From positions 434,001 through 498,000 of the forward strand of contig NZ_FOEF01000001.1 in the NCBI RefSeq assembly GCF_900110575.1: 64,000 nucleotides of DNA. Reading direction: 5' to 3'. The first letter of the stretch is position 1. Every line of letters starts with the position of its first letter. Positions 1 to 9,299 of the stretch are shown here, piece by piece. The position numbers were made by a program, and so were the translations under genes. The notes under the pieces are model-generated. The model was not told the DNA's origin and did no database searches. It worked only from the letters and a program-made list of their open reading frames with translations. Origin of the DNA: Amycolatopsis saalfeldensis (GTDB lineage: Bacteria; Actinomycetota; Actinomycetes; Mycobacteriales; Pseudonocardiaceae).

Positions 1-102
1 CTTTTGCGCGTCGAACGCGTTCTTGACCGCGGTGGCGACCGCGGCTTCCGGGCCGGCGAGCAGCGCGATCAGGACCAGCCGCCACCGGGAGGGCCGGTTC
101 AC
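1..102 (-). CDS. Sensor histidine kinase, N-terminal fragment (cut by window edge)
   Basis: Only the first 34 codons are visible. The GTG start overlaps the TGA stop of the upstream response regulator as GTGA, so the two are translationally coupled. The visible protein is a short basic stretch followed by a hydrophobic segment beginning LVLIALLAGPEAAVA, as expected for the first membrane helix of a sensor kinase. The kinase identity is inferred from its position after an OmpR-type regulator; no catalytic motif is inside the window. Confidence 0.6.
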   Translation of the reverse strand, partial: MNRPSRWRLVLIALLAGPEAAVATAVKNAFDAQK

Positions 103-788
103 GGCCGCACCGGCCGCAGGTTGTACCCGAACCCCCGCACGGTCTGGATCAGCGACGGCCCGCCGAAGTCGATCTTGCGGCGCAGGTTGGAGACGAAACG
201 CTCGACCACTCCCGCGTCTCCGCCGAAGTCGTACTGCCAGACGTGGTCGAGGATCTGCGCTTTGGAGACCACCCGCCCGGAGTTGACCAGCAGGTAGCGC
301 AGCAGCCGGAACTCGGTGGGGGAAAGCTCGATCGGCACCCCGCCCCTGCGCACCGAGTGCCGGGCCTCGTCCATTTCCAGGTCCCCGCAGCGCCACACGC
401 CTTCCGGCACCGTCGGCGGCACGCGACGCGAGCGCCGCAGCAGCGCCTCCAGCCGCGCGGCGACCTCCACCACGTCGAACGGCTTGGTGAGGTAGTCGTC
501 GCCGCCGAGGCGCAGTCCGCGCACCCGGTCGTCCAGCTCGTCGCGAGCGGTCAGGAACATCACCGGCACCTGGACGTCCCGCGAGCGCAGCAGGTGCAGC
601 AGGTCGAAGCCGTTCGTGCCGGGCAGCATCACGTCCAGCACGATCGCATCGGGCGGGCGCGCCTCGATCGCGGCCAGCGCGGCCGGCACGCCGCCGACCG
701 CCTCGACCTCGAACCCGGTGAAACGCAGCGCGGACAGCAACAGCTCACGCAGACCCGGGTCGTCGTCCACCACCAGAATGCGGTCCAC
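99..788 (-). CDS. OmpR/PhoB-family response regulator
   Basis: A 229-residue DNA-binding response regulator. The N-terminal receiver domain (about residues 3-115) has the acidic pocket VVDDD and the phospho-acceptor Asp in IVLDVMLPG, with the conserved Lys in LTKPF. The C-terminal winged helix (about 130-225) contains SPTEFRLLRYLL and RRKID. It lies 7 bp downstream of an MMPL transporter gene and overlaps the following kinase gene by 4 bp. The three probably form one operon in which the kinase/regulator pair controls the transporter; that regulatory link is inference. Confidence 0.93.
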   Translation of the reverse strand: MDRILVVDDDPGLRELLLSALRFTGFEVEAVGGVPAALAAIEARPPDAIVLDVMLPGTNGFDLLHLLRSRDVQVPVMFLTARDELDDRVRGLRLGGDDYLTKPFDVVEVAARLEALLRRSRRVPPTVPEGVWRCGDLEMDEARHSVRRGGVPIELSPTEFRLLRYLLVNSGRVVSKAQILDHVWQYDFGGDAGVVERFVSNLRRKIDFGGPSLIQTVRGFGYNLRPVRP

Positions 789-795
789 GCCCCCA

Positions 796-2961
796 TCACA
801 CCACCTTGGCGGGCACGGGAGCGCGCTCGTCCTCCCGGCTGATCAGCCGCGCGCCCTCCACGTCCAGGTTCGGCAGGACCCGGTCGAGCCACCGCGGCAG
901 CCACCAGGCGCCGCGGCGAGCCAGCGTCAGCACCGCGGGCACGAGTGTCATCCGGACCAGGAACGCGTCCAGCAGGACACCCACCACCAACGCGAAGGCG
1001 ATGGGCTTCAGCGTTGCGTCGCCGCCCGGGATGAAGCTCGCGAAGACCGCGATCATGATCAGGGCGGCCGCCGCGACCACGCGTGCCGAGGCCCGGAACC
1101 CCTGGGTGACCGCGCGTCGCGGGTCGCCGCCGCGGACGTGCTCCTCGTGCATGCGGCTGATCAGGAAGACCTCGTAGTCCATCGCCAAGCCGAACAGCAC
1201 CGCCATGAGGATGATCGGCATGAAGCTGATCACCGGGCCGGTGTGCGGGACCCCGATCAGCCCGGCGAGCCAGCCCCACTGGAACACCGCGACCACCGCG
1301 CCCAGCGATGCGCCGACCGACAGGAGGAAGCCCAGTGTCGCCTTGAGCGGCACCACCAGCGACCGGAAGGCCACCATCAGCAGCAGGAAGGCCAGGCCCA
1401 CGACGATCAGGGCGAAGGGCACGAGCGAAGCGCTCAGCAACGCCGAAATGTCGATGCCGATGGCGGTCGCGCCGGTGACCCCGACGGACGCCCCGCCCGC
1501 GGCCTCGATGCCGGCCACCACCTGCTCGGTGCGCTCGTCCTGTGGCCCGGTCTCGGGGATCACCTCCACCAGCGCGTAGCGGCCACTCGCGGACAGCTGC
1601 GGGCGGGCGACGACGGCCGCCCCGGCCACCGAGCCGAGCCGCTCGGCCAGCGCCGTGGCGGCGGCTTGCCCGTCGGCGTCCTTCCGGAGGTCGGCCAGCA
1701 CCAGCAGCGGGCCGTTGAAGCCCGGTCCGAACGCGGCGGCGGTCAGGTCGTACGCCTGCCGCTGGGTGCTGCCCGCCGGGGCCGAGCCGTTGTCGGTGAG
1801 CGCGAGCCGCAACCCCGCCGCCGGCACGGCCATGACGCCGAGTGCCGCGACGACGGCGAGCACCGTGACCAGTGGGCGACGGGTGACCAGCCGAACCCAG
1901 CGCGCACCCATGGCCGGACGGCCGGCCCCGGCTTCGCGCCGGACGGCCCGCGAGCCGGGCTTCGGGCGCAGCCGTTCTCCGGCGAAGCCCAGCACCGCCG
2001 GGAGCAGGGTGACCGCCACCAGCACCGAGACGATCACGGCGGTGGCGGCGGCCAGGCCCATCGCGGTCAGGAACGGGATCCCGACGACGCTCAGCCCGGC
2101 CAGCGCGATGACCACGGTGAGGCCGGCGAACACCACCGCGGTGCCCGCCGTGCCGGTCGCGCGGGCCACGGACTCGGCCACCGGCATGCCGGACGCCAGC
2201 TGCGACCGGTGCCGCGCGACGATGAACAACGCGTAGTCGATGCCGACCGCCAGCCCGAGCATGAGAGCCATGGCGGGCGCGGTCGTCGGCAGCGTCAGCA
2301 GACCCGCGATCACCCCCAGGCCGACGACTGTCGCGCCCACCCCGGCCAGCGTGGTGAGCAGCGGAAGCCCCGCGGCCGCAAGGGAACCGAACGTGAGGAC
2401 GAGGACGAGCAGCGCGATCAGCAGCCCCACGACCTCGGCGCCGCCGCCGCTTTCCTCGGAGCTGCCCCCGTACGCCGACCCGCCGAACTCCACCCGGAGC
2501 CCGGCGTCGCGGGCCGGTCGGAACGCGTTCTCCAGCTTTTCGCGGACACTGCTCGCCAGCTGGGCGGGCTTCAAGTGGTAGCTGACGTCCGCCAGTGCGG
2601 TGCCACCGTCCGGCGAGACCATCTTCGCGGTGAACGGGTCCACCACCTCGGCGACCTGCGGCGCCTTCGCGGCGGCGGCCAGGGTTTGCTCGACAACGGC
2701 TTCGTACTCGGCGACCTTGTGCCCGGCGGGCGCGACGAGCACCACCTGCACGGTGGCGCCCAACGAGTCGGGGAACTGCCCGGCGACGGTGTCCAGGGTC
2801 TGCTGGGCGCGCGAGCCGGGAATCGAGAAGTCGTCCTCGTACGAGCCGCCGGCGGTGGCGGCAAGTGCGCCGACCGCGACCAGGACGGCCAGCCAGGCCA
2901 TCAGGACGGCCAGCCGGTGCCGGTGGACCCCGGCACCGAGGCGGTAGAGCAATGCGGCCAT
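796..2961 (-). CDS. MMPL/RND-family transporter
   Basis: A protein of about 721 residues with the MmpL layout: one N-terminal helix, a large extracytoplasmic loop, a helix bundle, a second loop and a second bundle. Each half carries the family Asp-Tyr pair inside the membrane (GLAVGIDYALF and LFGLAMDYEVF), the presumed proton-relay site. The ATG at 2961 is preferred over an in-frame start 10 codons upstream because a GGGAG ribosome-binding site precedes it at suitable distance. The substrate is unknown; relatives export lipids or antimicrobials. It is first in an operon with the two-component genes. Confidence 0.92.
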   Translation of the reverse strand: MAALLYRLGAGVHRHRLAVLMAWLAVLVAVGALAATAGGSYEDDFSIPGSRAQQTLDTVAGQFPDSLGATVQVVLVAPAGHKVAEYEAVVEQTLAAAAKAPQVAEVVDPFTAKMVSPDGGTALADVSYHLKPAQLASSVREKLENAFRPARDAGLRVEFGGSAYGGSSEESGGGAEVVGLLIALLVLVLTFGSLAAAGLPLLTTLAGVGATVVGLGVIAGLLTLPTTAPAMALMLGLAVGIDYALFIVARHRSQLASGMPVAESVARATGTAGTAVVFAGLTVVIALAGLSVVGIPFLTAMGLAAATAVIVSVLVAVTLLPAVLGFAGERLRPKPGSRAVRREAGAGRPAMGARWVRLVTRRPLVTVLAVVAALGVMAVPAAGLRLALTDNGSAPAGSTQRQAYDLTAAAFGPGFNGPLLVLADLRKDADGQAAATALAERLGSVAGAAVVARPQLSASGRYALVEVIPETGPQDERTEQVVAGIEAAGGASVGVTGATAIGIDISALLSASLVPFALIVVGLAFLLLMVAFRSLVVPLKATLGFLLSVGASLGAVVAVFQWGWLAGLIGVPHTGPVISFMPIILMAVLFGLAMDYEVFLISRMHEEHVRGGDPRRAVTQGFRASARVVAAAALIMIAVFASFIPGGDATLKPIAFALVVGVLLDAFLVRMTLVPAVLTLARRGAWWLPRWLDRVLPNLDVEGARLISREDERAPVPAKVV

Positions 2962-3126
2962 GGCGGTGCGCTCCCAGCTGTCGCGGAACAAGGAGCCTCA
3001 GCACACCGCCCGTACCTGACGATCCGGCGCCCACGAACCTGACGGTTGCCTGACGAAAGGCGACCACGCCACGGGCCCGCGGCTCAATGCGTCCGTCCAT
3101 TGGGGACAGTCGCACCAGAGCACGAG

Positions 3127-3786
3127 CTACGAGCACAACCCCGTCCGCCAGGCCCAGGCGGCGATTTCCACCCGGTTCCGCACCGCCAGCTTCCGCTGCA
3201 CGTTCGCCAGGTGGGTTTTGACCGTTGCCTGGGTGACGTACAGGCTGTCGGCGATTTCGCTGTTCGTCCGGCCCTGCGCCACTTGGCGGACCACGTCGAT
3301 CTCGCGGTCGGTCAGCGGCTCGCTCGGCGCCGGCTCCGGGGTGGCCTGGTCCGAGCGGTCCACCGCGAAGTGCGACAACAGCCGGGTGGTCACCGTCGGC
3401 GCGATCAGCGTCGCCCCCACCGCGGCCGCGCGCACCGCTTCGATGAGCAGCGCGGGCGACATGTCCTTGAGCAGGAACCCGCACGCCCCGTTGCGCAGCG
3501 CCCGGTACACGTACTCGTCCAGGTCGAACGTGGTGGCGATCAGGACGTTGAGCGGGTTCAGCACCCCCGGGCCGGCGAGCAGGCGGGTCGCCTCCAGGCC
3601 GTCGAGCTTCGGCATCCTGATGTCGAGCAGGCACACGTCCGGGCGCAGGCGCCGGGCTTCGTCAACCGCGGCGCGGCCGTCCTCGACCGAGGCGACAACC
3701 TCCATGTCGGGCTGGGAGTCCAGGATCATCCGGAACGCCGAGCGCATCATCTCCTGGTCGTCGGCGATCAGCACGCGGATGCTCAT
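3127..3786 (-). CDS. NarL/LuxR-family response regulator
   Basis: A 219-residue regulator. The receiver domain has IADDQ near the N-terminus and the acceptor Asp in CLLDIRMPKLDG. The C-terminal LuxR helix-turn-helix starts at LTDREIDVV and includes TNSEIADSLYVTQATVKTHL. It is encoded 9 bp downstream of a NarL-type histidine kinase, so the pair is one two-component system. The divergent MacB-like ABC exporter genes starting at 5056 are a likely target by position. Confidence 0.94.
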   Translation of the reverse strand: MSIRVLIADDQEMMRSAFRMILDSQPDMEVVASVEDGRAAVDEARRLRPDVCLLDIRMPKLDGLEATRLLAGPGVLNPLNVLIATTFDLDEYVYRALRNGACGFLLKDMSPALLIEAVRAAAVGATLIAPTVTTRLLSHFAVDRSDQATPEPAPSEPLTDREIDVVRQVAQGRTNSEIADSLYVTQATVKTHLANVQRKLAVRNRVEIAAWAWRTGLCS

Positions 3787-3795
3787 GGCCGGTCA

Positions 3796-4935
3796 TCATG
3801 GCAGAGCCGGCGTCCGCGGCAGGACCGCGGTCACGCGCCAGCCGCCGTCCGCCGGCCCGGCGGTGAGGGTCCCGCCGGCGTCGCCGACGCGTTCGGTGAG
3901 GCCCACCAAGCCGAAACCGCCGCCGGAGATGTCCGATGTGGACCGTCCGTCGTCGGTCACGGTGATTTCCAGGCGCTCGCCGGACCGGGTGCGCGCCCGC
4001 ACCTCGACCGCCGTGGCCCCGCCCGCGTGGCGCAGGATGTTGGTGAGCGACTCCTGGACCACGTGGTGCACCGCGTCGAGCACGTGCGGGGCCAGGCGGG
4101 TGGTGGCGAGGTCGTCGTCGATGTCGGTGCTGACCGGCGGGCCGACGAAGTGCCCGACCGGTTCCGCGACCGCCTCGCCCAGCGTCGCGCGGACCGGCGC
4201 CGGCTCGTCGTCGCGCAGCACCGAGATCATCCCCCGCATCGACGCGAGCGCCTGCGAGCCGGCCCGTTCGATCCCGGCCAGCATTTCGTCGAGGGCCTCG
4301 GGCGTGGGCTGGTGGCCGCCGCTCGAGGTGAACCGGACCGCCTGCGTCTGGGCGACGATCGCGGTCACGTGGTGGGCGACGAAGTCGTGCAGATCGCGGG
4401 CATAGGCGAGGCGCTGCGCCTGCTTGGCGAACTCACCCGCGTCGATGCGGCGCTGGTCGTGCAGGCGCAGGTACATCCCGAGCAGGATCACCAGCAGCAT
4501 GCCGAAGCCGAAGAGCATCACGAAGTTGTCGAGCCACGGGCGCCCGAGCGTGTAACAACGGGTCGGCAGCACCACGATCGCGAGGTACAGCAGCGGCACC
4601 ACCAGCACCGAGCGGCTCGGGCGCAGCTCGATGACCGCCCTCGCGGTCAGCCAGGCCAGCGCGATCGTCTCCACGACGCCGAAGGTGTTGTCCAGGCCGT
4701 CCGGCAGCACCCGGCACAGCACGGTGAACACGATCGAGACCACGGCCAGCCCCGCGACCACCGGCGCGCGCACCGCGGGCATCGCCAGCACGGCCAGCGC
4801 GAGCAGGCCGCAGACCACCAGCCCGGCCCCGGTCGCCACGGTCTCCGCGCTCAGGCTCTCCAGCACCACGAGCACCGCCGCGAGCACGCCGAGGCCGAAC
4901 AGGAGTCCTTGCGCCCAGGAAAGTCTTCCGATCAT
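3796..4935 (-). CDS. Membrane sensor histidine kinase, HisKA_3 type
   Basis: About 379 residues. The first 160 form a hydrophobic sensor with roughly six membrane helices. The dimerisation/phosphoacceptor box is ARDLHDFVAHHVTAIV (His after DL), then an HATPase_c domain with the N-box VVQESLTNILRHA and a glycine-rich ATP lid GGGFGLVGLTERV. A GTG three codons upstream (4944) is an alternative start. It pairs with the downstream NarL-type regulator. Small membrane-sensor kinases next to ABC exporters often sense cell-envelope antibiotics; that role here is inference. Confidence 0.92.
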   Translation of the reverse strand: MIGRLSWAQGLLFGLGVLAAVLVVLESLSAETVATGAGLVVCGLLALAVLAMPAVRAPVVAGLAVVSIVFTVLCRVLPDGLDNTFGVVETIALAWLTARAVIELRPSRSVLVVPLLYLAIVVLPTRCYTLGRPWLDNFVMLFGFGMLLVILLGMYLRLHDQRRIDAGEFAKQAQRLAYARDLHDFVAHHVTAIVAQTQAVRFTSSGGHQPTPEALDEMLAGIERAGSQALASMRGMISVLRDDEPAPVRATLGEAVAEPVGHFVGPPVSTDIDDDLATTRLAPHVLDAVHHVVQESLTNILRHAGGATAVEVRARTRSGERLEITVTDDGRSTSDISGGGFGLVGLTERVGDAGGTLTAGPADGGWRVTAVLPRTPALP

Positions 4936-5055
4936 GACCGTCACGGTAGGACAGTTCCCCCGCGACGGTCCTCATCCCTTCGGCGGACCCGGCCCGGCCC
5001 GGCTCGTCAGTTCGGTTGAACCGCTCGCGCGGGCGCCCGCGCGAGCATGGCGGCC

Positions 5056-5799
5056 ATGAATGAACAAACTGTGGCCGAGGCGCAGCAGCTCGGCAAGGTT
5101 TATGGCGACGGCAGCGCCGCGGTGGTCGCGCTGGCCGGGGTGAGCGCCGGCTTCCGCCGCGGCGAGTTCACCGCGATCATGGGCCCGTCGGGCTCGGGCA
5201 AGTCGACCTTCGTGCACTGCCTCGCCGGGCTGGACCAGCCCACCACGGGGACGGCGAGCATCGCGGGGACCGACCTGGGCTCGCTCGACGACGAGAAGCT
5301 CACGCGCGTACGCCGCGAGAAGATCGGCTTCGTCTTCCAGTCCTTCAACCTGCTGCCGACGCTGAGCGCCTGGGAGAACATCATCCTGCCGTTGTCGCTG
5401 TCCGGCCGGAAGCCGGACCGGGCCTGGGCCGACCGGGTCATCACGGCGATGGGCCTCGGCGACCGGCTCGAGCACCGGCCCGCGCAGCTTTCGGGCGGCC
5501 AGCAGCAACGCGTCGCGTGCGCGCGGGCGCTGATCACCCGGCCGGAGCTCATCGTCGCCGACGAGCCGACCGGGAACCTCGACTCGCGCTCCGGCGCGCA
5601 GATCCTCGGCCTGCTCCGGCGCTGCGCCCGCGAATGGCAGCAGACCGTGCTCATGGTGACGCACGACCCGATCGCCGCCGGTTACGCCGACCGGGTCCTG
5701 TTCCTGGCCGACGGCCGGCTGGTGGACGAAATGCACCAGCCGACGCCCGCGCTGGTGCTGGACCGGATGCGCCGGTTCGAGCCGCAGGCGGTGCGCTGA
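5056..5799 (+). CDS. ABC exporter ATPase, MacB/LolD type
   Basis: About 247 residues. Walker A is GPSGSGKST, the Q-loop region is GFVFQSFNLLP, the signature is LSGGQQQRVACARAL, and Walker B with the extended motif is LIVADEPTGNLDS, typical of MacB/FtsE-type ATPases. An ATG three codons earlier (5047) is possible. The stop overlaps the start of the permease gene as TGATG, so the two are coupled. It is divergent from the kinase/regulator pair at 3127-4935, an arrangement common for regulated peptide-antibiotic resistance exporters. Confidence 0.95.
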   Translation: MNEQTVAEAQQLGKVYGDGSAAVVALAGVSAGFRRGEFTAIMGPSGSGKSTFVHCLAGLDQPTTGTASIAGTDLGSLDDEKLTRVRREKIGFVFQSFNLLPTLSAWENIILPLSLSGRKPDRAWADRVITAMGLGDRLEHRPAQLSGGQQQRVACARALITRPELIVADEPTGNLDSRSGAQILGLLRRCAREWQQTVLMVTHDPIAAGYADRVLFLADGRLVDEMHQPTPALVLDRMRRFEPQAVR

Positions 5800-8255
5800 T
5801 GTTCCGCCGCGCGTTCCGCTCGATCCTGGCGCACAAGGCGCGATTCCTGTTGCCCACGCTCGGGGTGGTGCTCGGCGTCGCGTTCGTCGTCGGGTCGCTG
5901 CTCTACGGCGACTCGGTCACGACCTCGGTCGAACGCGCCCAAGCCCGCGCGCAGGCCGGCGTCGCGGTCGAAGTCACGCCGTCCACAATAGACACATCGC
6001 TCGGCGACGACGTCGTCCGGCAGCTCCGGACCGTGCCGGGCGTCGCGCAGGTCCGGCCGATCGCCGACGGGTACGCCTTCCTCGTCGGCAAGGACGGGGC
6101 GATCGTCGGACAGCCCGAGCGCGCCGGCGGCGTCAGCTACGACCCCGGCCGCTACCCGCTGAGCGCGGGGCAGGCACCCACCGGACCGGACCAGATCGCG
6201 CTCGACCGGTTCACCGCCGAGCGCGCGGGTTATCAGGTCGGCGACCAGGTGCGCGTGATCGTCAACGGCGCGGTGCGGCCGGTCGAGGTCACCGGGGTCT
6301 TCGCCGCCGACGACGCCCGGCTCGCCGGGGGCGGCACGCTCGTCGCGTTCGACCTCAAGTCCGCCGGCGCACAGTTCGCCCGACCGGGCGGGTACACGGC
6401 GGTCGACCTGGTGGCCGCGCCCGGCGTCAGCCAGGACGCGATCGCCACCAGCGTGCGCGCCGAGCTGCCGCCGGAGTTCGTCGCCGAAACGGGGGCCTCG
6501 CTCAACTCCGCCCCGAGCGACAGCAAGCTCACCGACATCCTGCTGCTGTTCGCGGCCGTGGCCCTGTTCGTCGCGATTTTCTTGGTGGCCAACATGTTCA
6601 CCATGCTCGCAGCGGCCCGCGCCCGGGAGAACGCGCTGCTGCGCGCGGTCGGCGCTTCGCGGCGATACGTGCTCCGGAGCGTGCTCGCCGAAGCCGCCGT
6701 GCTCGGCCTGATCGCGACGGTGTTCGGCTACCTGCTCGGGATCGGCGTGGCCGTGGTGCTCAACCGCGGGTTCTCCGTGGTCAACGGGCCCGACGTGCCG
6801 CTGCAAGTGTTCAGCGCCGGCGCGATGGCCGCCGCGCTCGGGGTCGGTGTCGGCGTGACGATGATCGCCGCGTACGTCCCGGCCCGGCGCGCCGCCGCGA
6901 TCCCGCCGATCGCGGCGCTGCGGTCCGGGCTGCCGCCGACCGCGAAATCGTTGCGCCGCCGGAACATCATCGGGGTGGTGGTCTTCCTGCTCGGCGCGAT
7001 GACCACCGCGGCCGGAATCGAGACGCAGGACCTGATGTACCTGGGCGCGCCACTGCTCATGCTCGGGCTGATCGTGCTGACGCCGTGGCTGGGCCTCGGC
7101 CTGACCAAACTGCTGCGCGGCCCGCTGACCCGGATTTCCGGGATGCGCGGCACACTGGCCGTGGAGAACACGCGCCGCAACCCGCGCCGGACCGCCGCCA
7201 CCGCCGCGACGCTGATGATCGGGCTGTCCGTCTGCGCGGCGGTCACCGTGATGATCGCCTCGGTCGCGGCGAAGGACGCGAAGGACACCGGGGCGGGCGA
7301 CAACGCCGACATCCACGTCACCGCGATCCCGTTCTCCGATCTCAGCTCCGGCACCACCGCCGACCTCGCGAAGGTGCCCGGCGTGCAGGCGGTCAGCCCG
7401 CTCACGCCGTTGTCGATCAAGCTCGGGGAACGCCGCTTCCTCAACCTGACGGCCGTCGATCCCAGCAGTGCCAAGGATTTCCTGCCCCTCACGGTCAAGG
7501 CGGGCTCACTCGACCGGCTGGCCGACGGAATCGCGGTCTCGACGGCGACGGCCCAGCAGTACGGCCTCAAGGTCGGCTCCGAGGTGTCCGGGCCGCTCCA
7601 GTCGGTGGGCGCGGCCGACCAGCCGGTGTCGCTGCCGGTCGTGGCGGTCTACGACGCCCCGGAGTCCGTCGACCAGAAAGCGCTGATCTCAACCCGGCTC
7701 GCGCCGAAAACGGCGTCGCCGCAGACAATCCTGGTGAAGGCCGCTCCGGGGCAGGATCCGGTGGCGCTGCGCAAGCAGATCCAGCAGACGCTCGCGAACC
7801 CGGTGCTGACCGTGCAGACCCGGGCCGAGGCCGCCGACGCGGCGAGCGGCCAGGCGCAGGAATTCCTTGACATCCTCTACGCCCTGCTCAGCGTTTCGGT
7901 GCTGATCGGCGCCCTCGGCGTGGTGAACACCATGACGATGTCCACTATGGAGCGAGTGCGCGAGATCGGGCTGCTGCGCGCGGTCGGGCTCGGCCGCAGG
8001 CAGGTCGGCTCGGTGCTGCGGTGGGAGTCGGTGATCACCGCGATGCTCGGCGCCGTGCTCGGGCTGGTGGCCGGGTGCGCGCTCGGCGCGATGGGCGTGC
8101 TGAGCCAGAAAGGCGTCCCGCTGGCGGTGCCGTGGGCGCAGCTGGGCGTGTTCGTGCTGGTGACCCTGGCCATCGGGGTCCTCGCTTCGCTGTGGCCCGC
8201 CCGGACCGCCGCCCGCACGCCGATCCTGACCGCGATCCACACCGACACCGAGTAG
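5799..8255 (+). CDS. ABC transporter permease, two FtsX domains
   Basis: About 818 residues. It has an N-terminal helix (near residues 15-35), a MacB-like extracellular domain, an FtsX triple-helix block containing LLRAVGASRRYVLRSVLAE, a second extracellular domain, and a second FtsX block containing GLLRAVGLGRRQVGSVLRWE. Duplicated FtsX permeases of this size are typical of actinobacterial exporters in which one protein provides both membrane halves. The start ATG overlaps the ATPase stop. The gene ends 3 bp before the convergent hydrolase gene. Confidence 0.94.
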   Translation: MFRRAFRSILAHKARFLLPTLGVVLGVAFVVGSLLYGDSVTTSVERAQARAQAGVAVEVTPSTIDTSLGDDVVRQLRTVPGVAQVRPIADGYAFLVGKDGAIVGQPERAGGVSYDPGRYPLSAGQAPTGPDQIALDRFTAERAGYQVGDQVRVIVNGAVRPVEVTGVFAADDARLAGGGTLVAFDLKSAGAQFARPGGYTAVDLVAAPGVSQDAIATSVRAELPPEFVAETGASLNSAPSDSKLTDILLLFAAVALFVAIFLVANMFTMLAAARARENALLRAVGASRRYVLRSVLAEAAVLGLIATVFGYLLGIGVAVVLNRGFSVVNGPDVPLQVFSAGAMAAALGVGVGVTMIAAYVPARRAAAIPPIAALRSGLPPTAKSLRRRNIIGVVVFLLGAMTTAAGIETQDLMYLGAPLLMLGLIVLTPWLGLGLTKLLRGPLTRISGMRGTLAVENTRRNPRRTAATAATLMIGLSVCAAVTVMIASVAAKDAKDTGAGDNADIHVTAIPFSDLSSGTTADLAKVPGVQAVSPLTPLSIKLGERRFLNLTAVDPSSAKDFLPLTVKAGSLDRLADGIAVSTATAQQYGLKVGSEVSGPLQSVGAADQPVSLPVVAVYDAPESVDQKALISTRLAPKTASPQTILVKAAPGQDPVALRKQIQQTLANPVLTVQTRAEAADAASGQAQEFLDILYALLSVSVLIGALGVVNTMTMSTMERVREIGLLRAVGLGRRQVGSVLRWESVITAMLGAVLGLVAGCALGAMGVLSQKGVPLAVPWAQLGVFVLVTLAIGVLASLWPARTAARTPILTAIHTDTE

Positions 8256-8258
8256 CCG

Positions 8259-9170
8259 CTACGCCGTCACGGTCAGGTTCTGCTTGAAGAAGCCGGCGAG
8301 CTTCGCGACCGCGGGCGTCACGTACTCGTCCTTGTCGTAGAGGTCCATGTGCGTGGCGCCCTCGACCCAGTGCAGTTCCTTCGGCCCGGTCGCCCGCTGG
8401 AACGCCGCGACGCTCATCCAGGCGGTCTCCGCGTCGCGTCCGGCGATCATGAGCAGGGGACGCGGGGCGATCAGCGCCACGGCGTGGAAGGCGTCGAAGG
8501 TGGCGATCCGGTCGACGCTGGTCCAGGGCAGCTCCTTGGCCGAACGGGGATGCCCGGCGCGCGGAGTGCAGTAGTACTCCCAGCCTTCGTAGACGTGCGG
8601 ACCGGCCGCGCGGGCCTGCTCCTCGGTGTCGGGGAAGAGCTTGAACGTCCGGACGCCCTCACCGCCGGCCTCGGCGGTACGGGCGGCCGCGGCCGCGTCG
8701 AGCATGCCCTGGAAGACGGCCGGGTCCTGGGCACCGTCGGCGCCGACGCGGAACTGCCGGGCGATGTCGACGGCGCTCACGGTGCCGAGGGCCTTGACCC
8801 GGTGGTCGGTAGCGGCGGCGGCCAGGCCGTAGCCGCCGGACGCGCAGATGCCCAGTACCCCGATCCGCTCGGCGTCGACCTCGTCGCGGGTGGTCAGGTA
8901 CGAGACCGCGGCCTTCAAGTCCTCGATCCGATGCGCCGGGTCTTCCAGGCCGCGCGGCTCGCCCTCGCTCTCACCCTGGTACGCGGCGTCGAAGGCGAGC
9001 GTGACGAAGCCCTGTTCGGCGAGACGCTGGGCGTACAAACCGGCGGTCTGCTCCTTCACGCCGCTGCCCGGATGGCCGACGACAATGGCCGGGCCCGCCT
9101 CGCCGTCCGGAAGGTACAGGTGACCGGCGATCTTCAGCCCGGCGCTGGGGAAGGTGACGGAATTCCTCAT
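8259..9170 (-). CDS. Alpha/beta hydrolase, dienelactone-hydrolase-like
   Basis: A 303-residue alpha/beta-hydrolase. The nucleophile elbow is GICASGGYG, which places Cys rather than Ser at the nucleophile position, as in dienelactone hydrolases. Later Asp (AGRDAE) and His (GATHMDLY) complete a plausible triad. The oxyanion-region motif is VVGHPGSG. The substrate is unknown. It is divergently transcribed from an MmyB-like regulator at 9300, a pairing that usually means the regulator controls the enzyme. Confidence 0.88.
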   Translation of the reverse strand: MRNSVTFPSAGLKIAGHLYLPDGEAGPAIVVGHPGSGVKEQTAGLYAQRLAEQGFVTLAFDAAYQGESEGEPRGLEDPAHRIEDLKAAVSYLTTRDEVDAERIGVLGICASGGYGLAAAATDHRVKALGTVSAVDIARQFRVGADGAQDPAVFQGMLDAAAAARTAEAGGEGVRTFKLFPDTEEQARAAGPHVYEGWEYYCTPRAGHPRSAKELPWTSVDRIATFDAFHAVALIAPRPLLMIAGRDAETAWMSVAAFQRATGPKELHWVEGATHMDLYDKDEYVTPAVAKLAGFFKQNLTVTA

Positions 9171-9299
9171 GGGTGAGACTCACTTTCGCTGGGGGTTGCT
9201 CCCCCAAGATCGCCCGTCCGGCCCGCCGTCACCAGGGAGGGACTTGCCTATGGAGCCCAGTACCAGGCGCGCGGCCCGGATCGCGCCCACACTGGTGGC

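Noticed and set aside
616..3634. Very long open frames on both strands across the MMPL/regulator region (808 and 1001 codons)
   Set aside because: They are antisense or out-of-frame shadows of high-GC genes; compositions rich in Arg, His and Gly and no domains.
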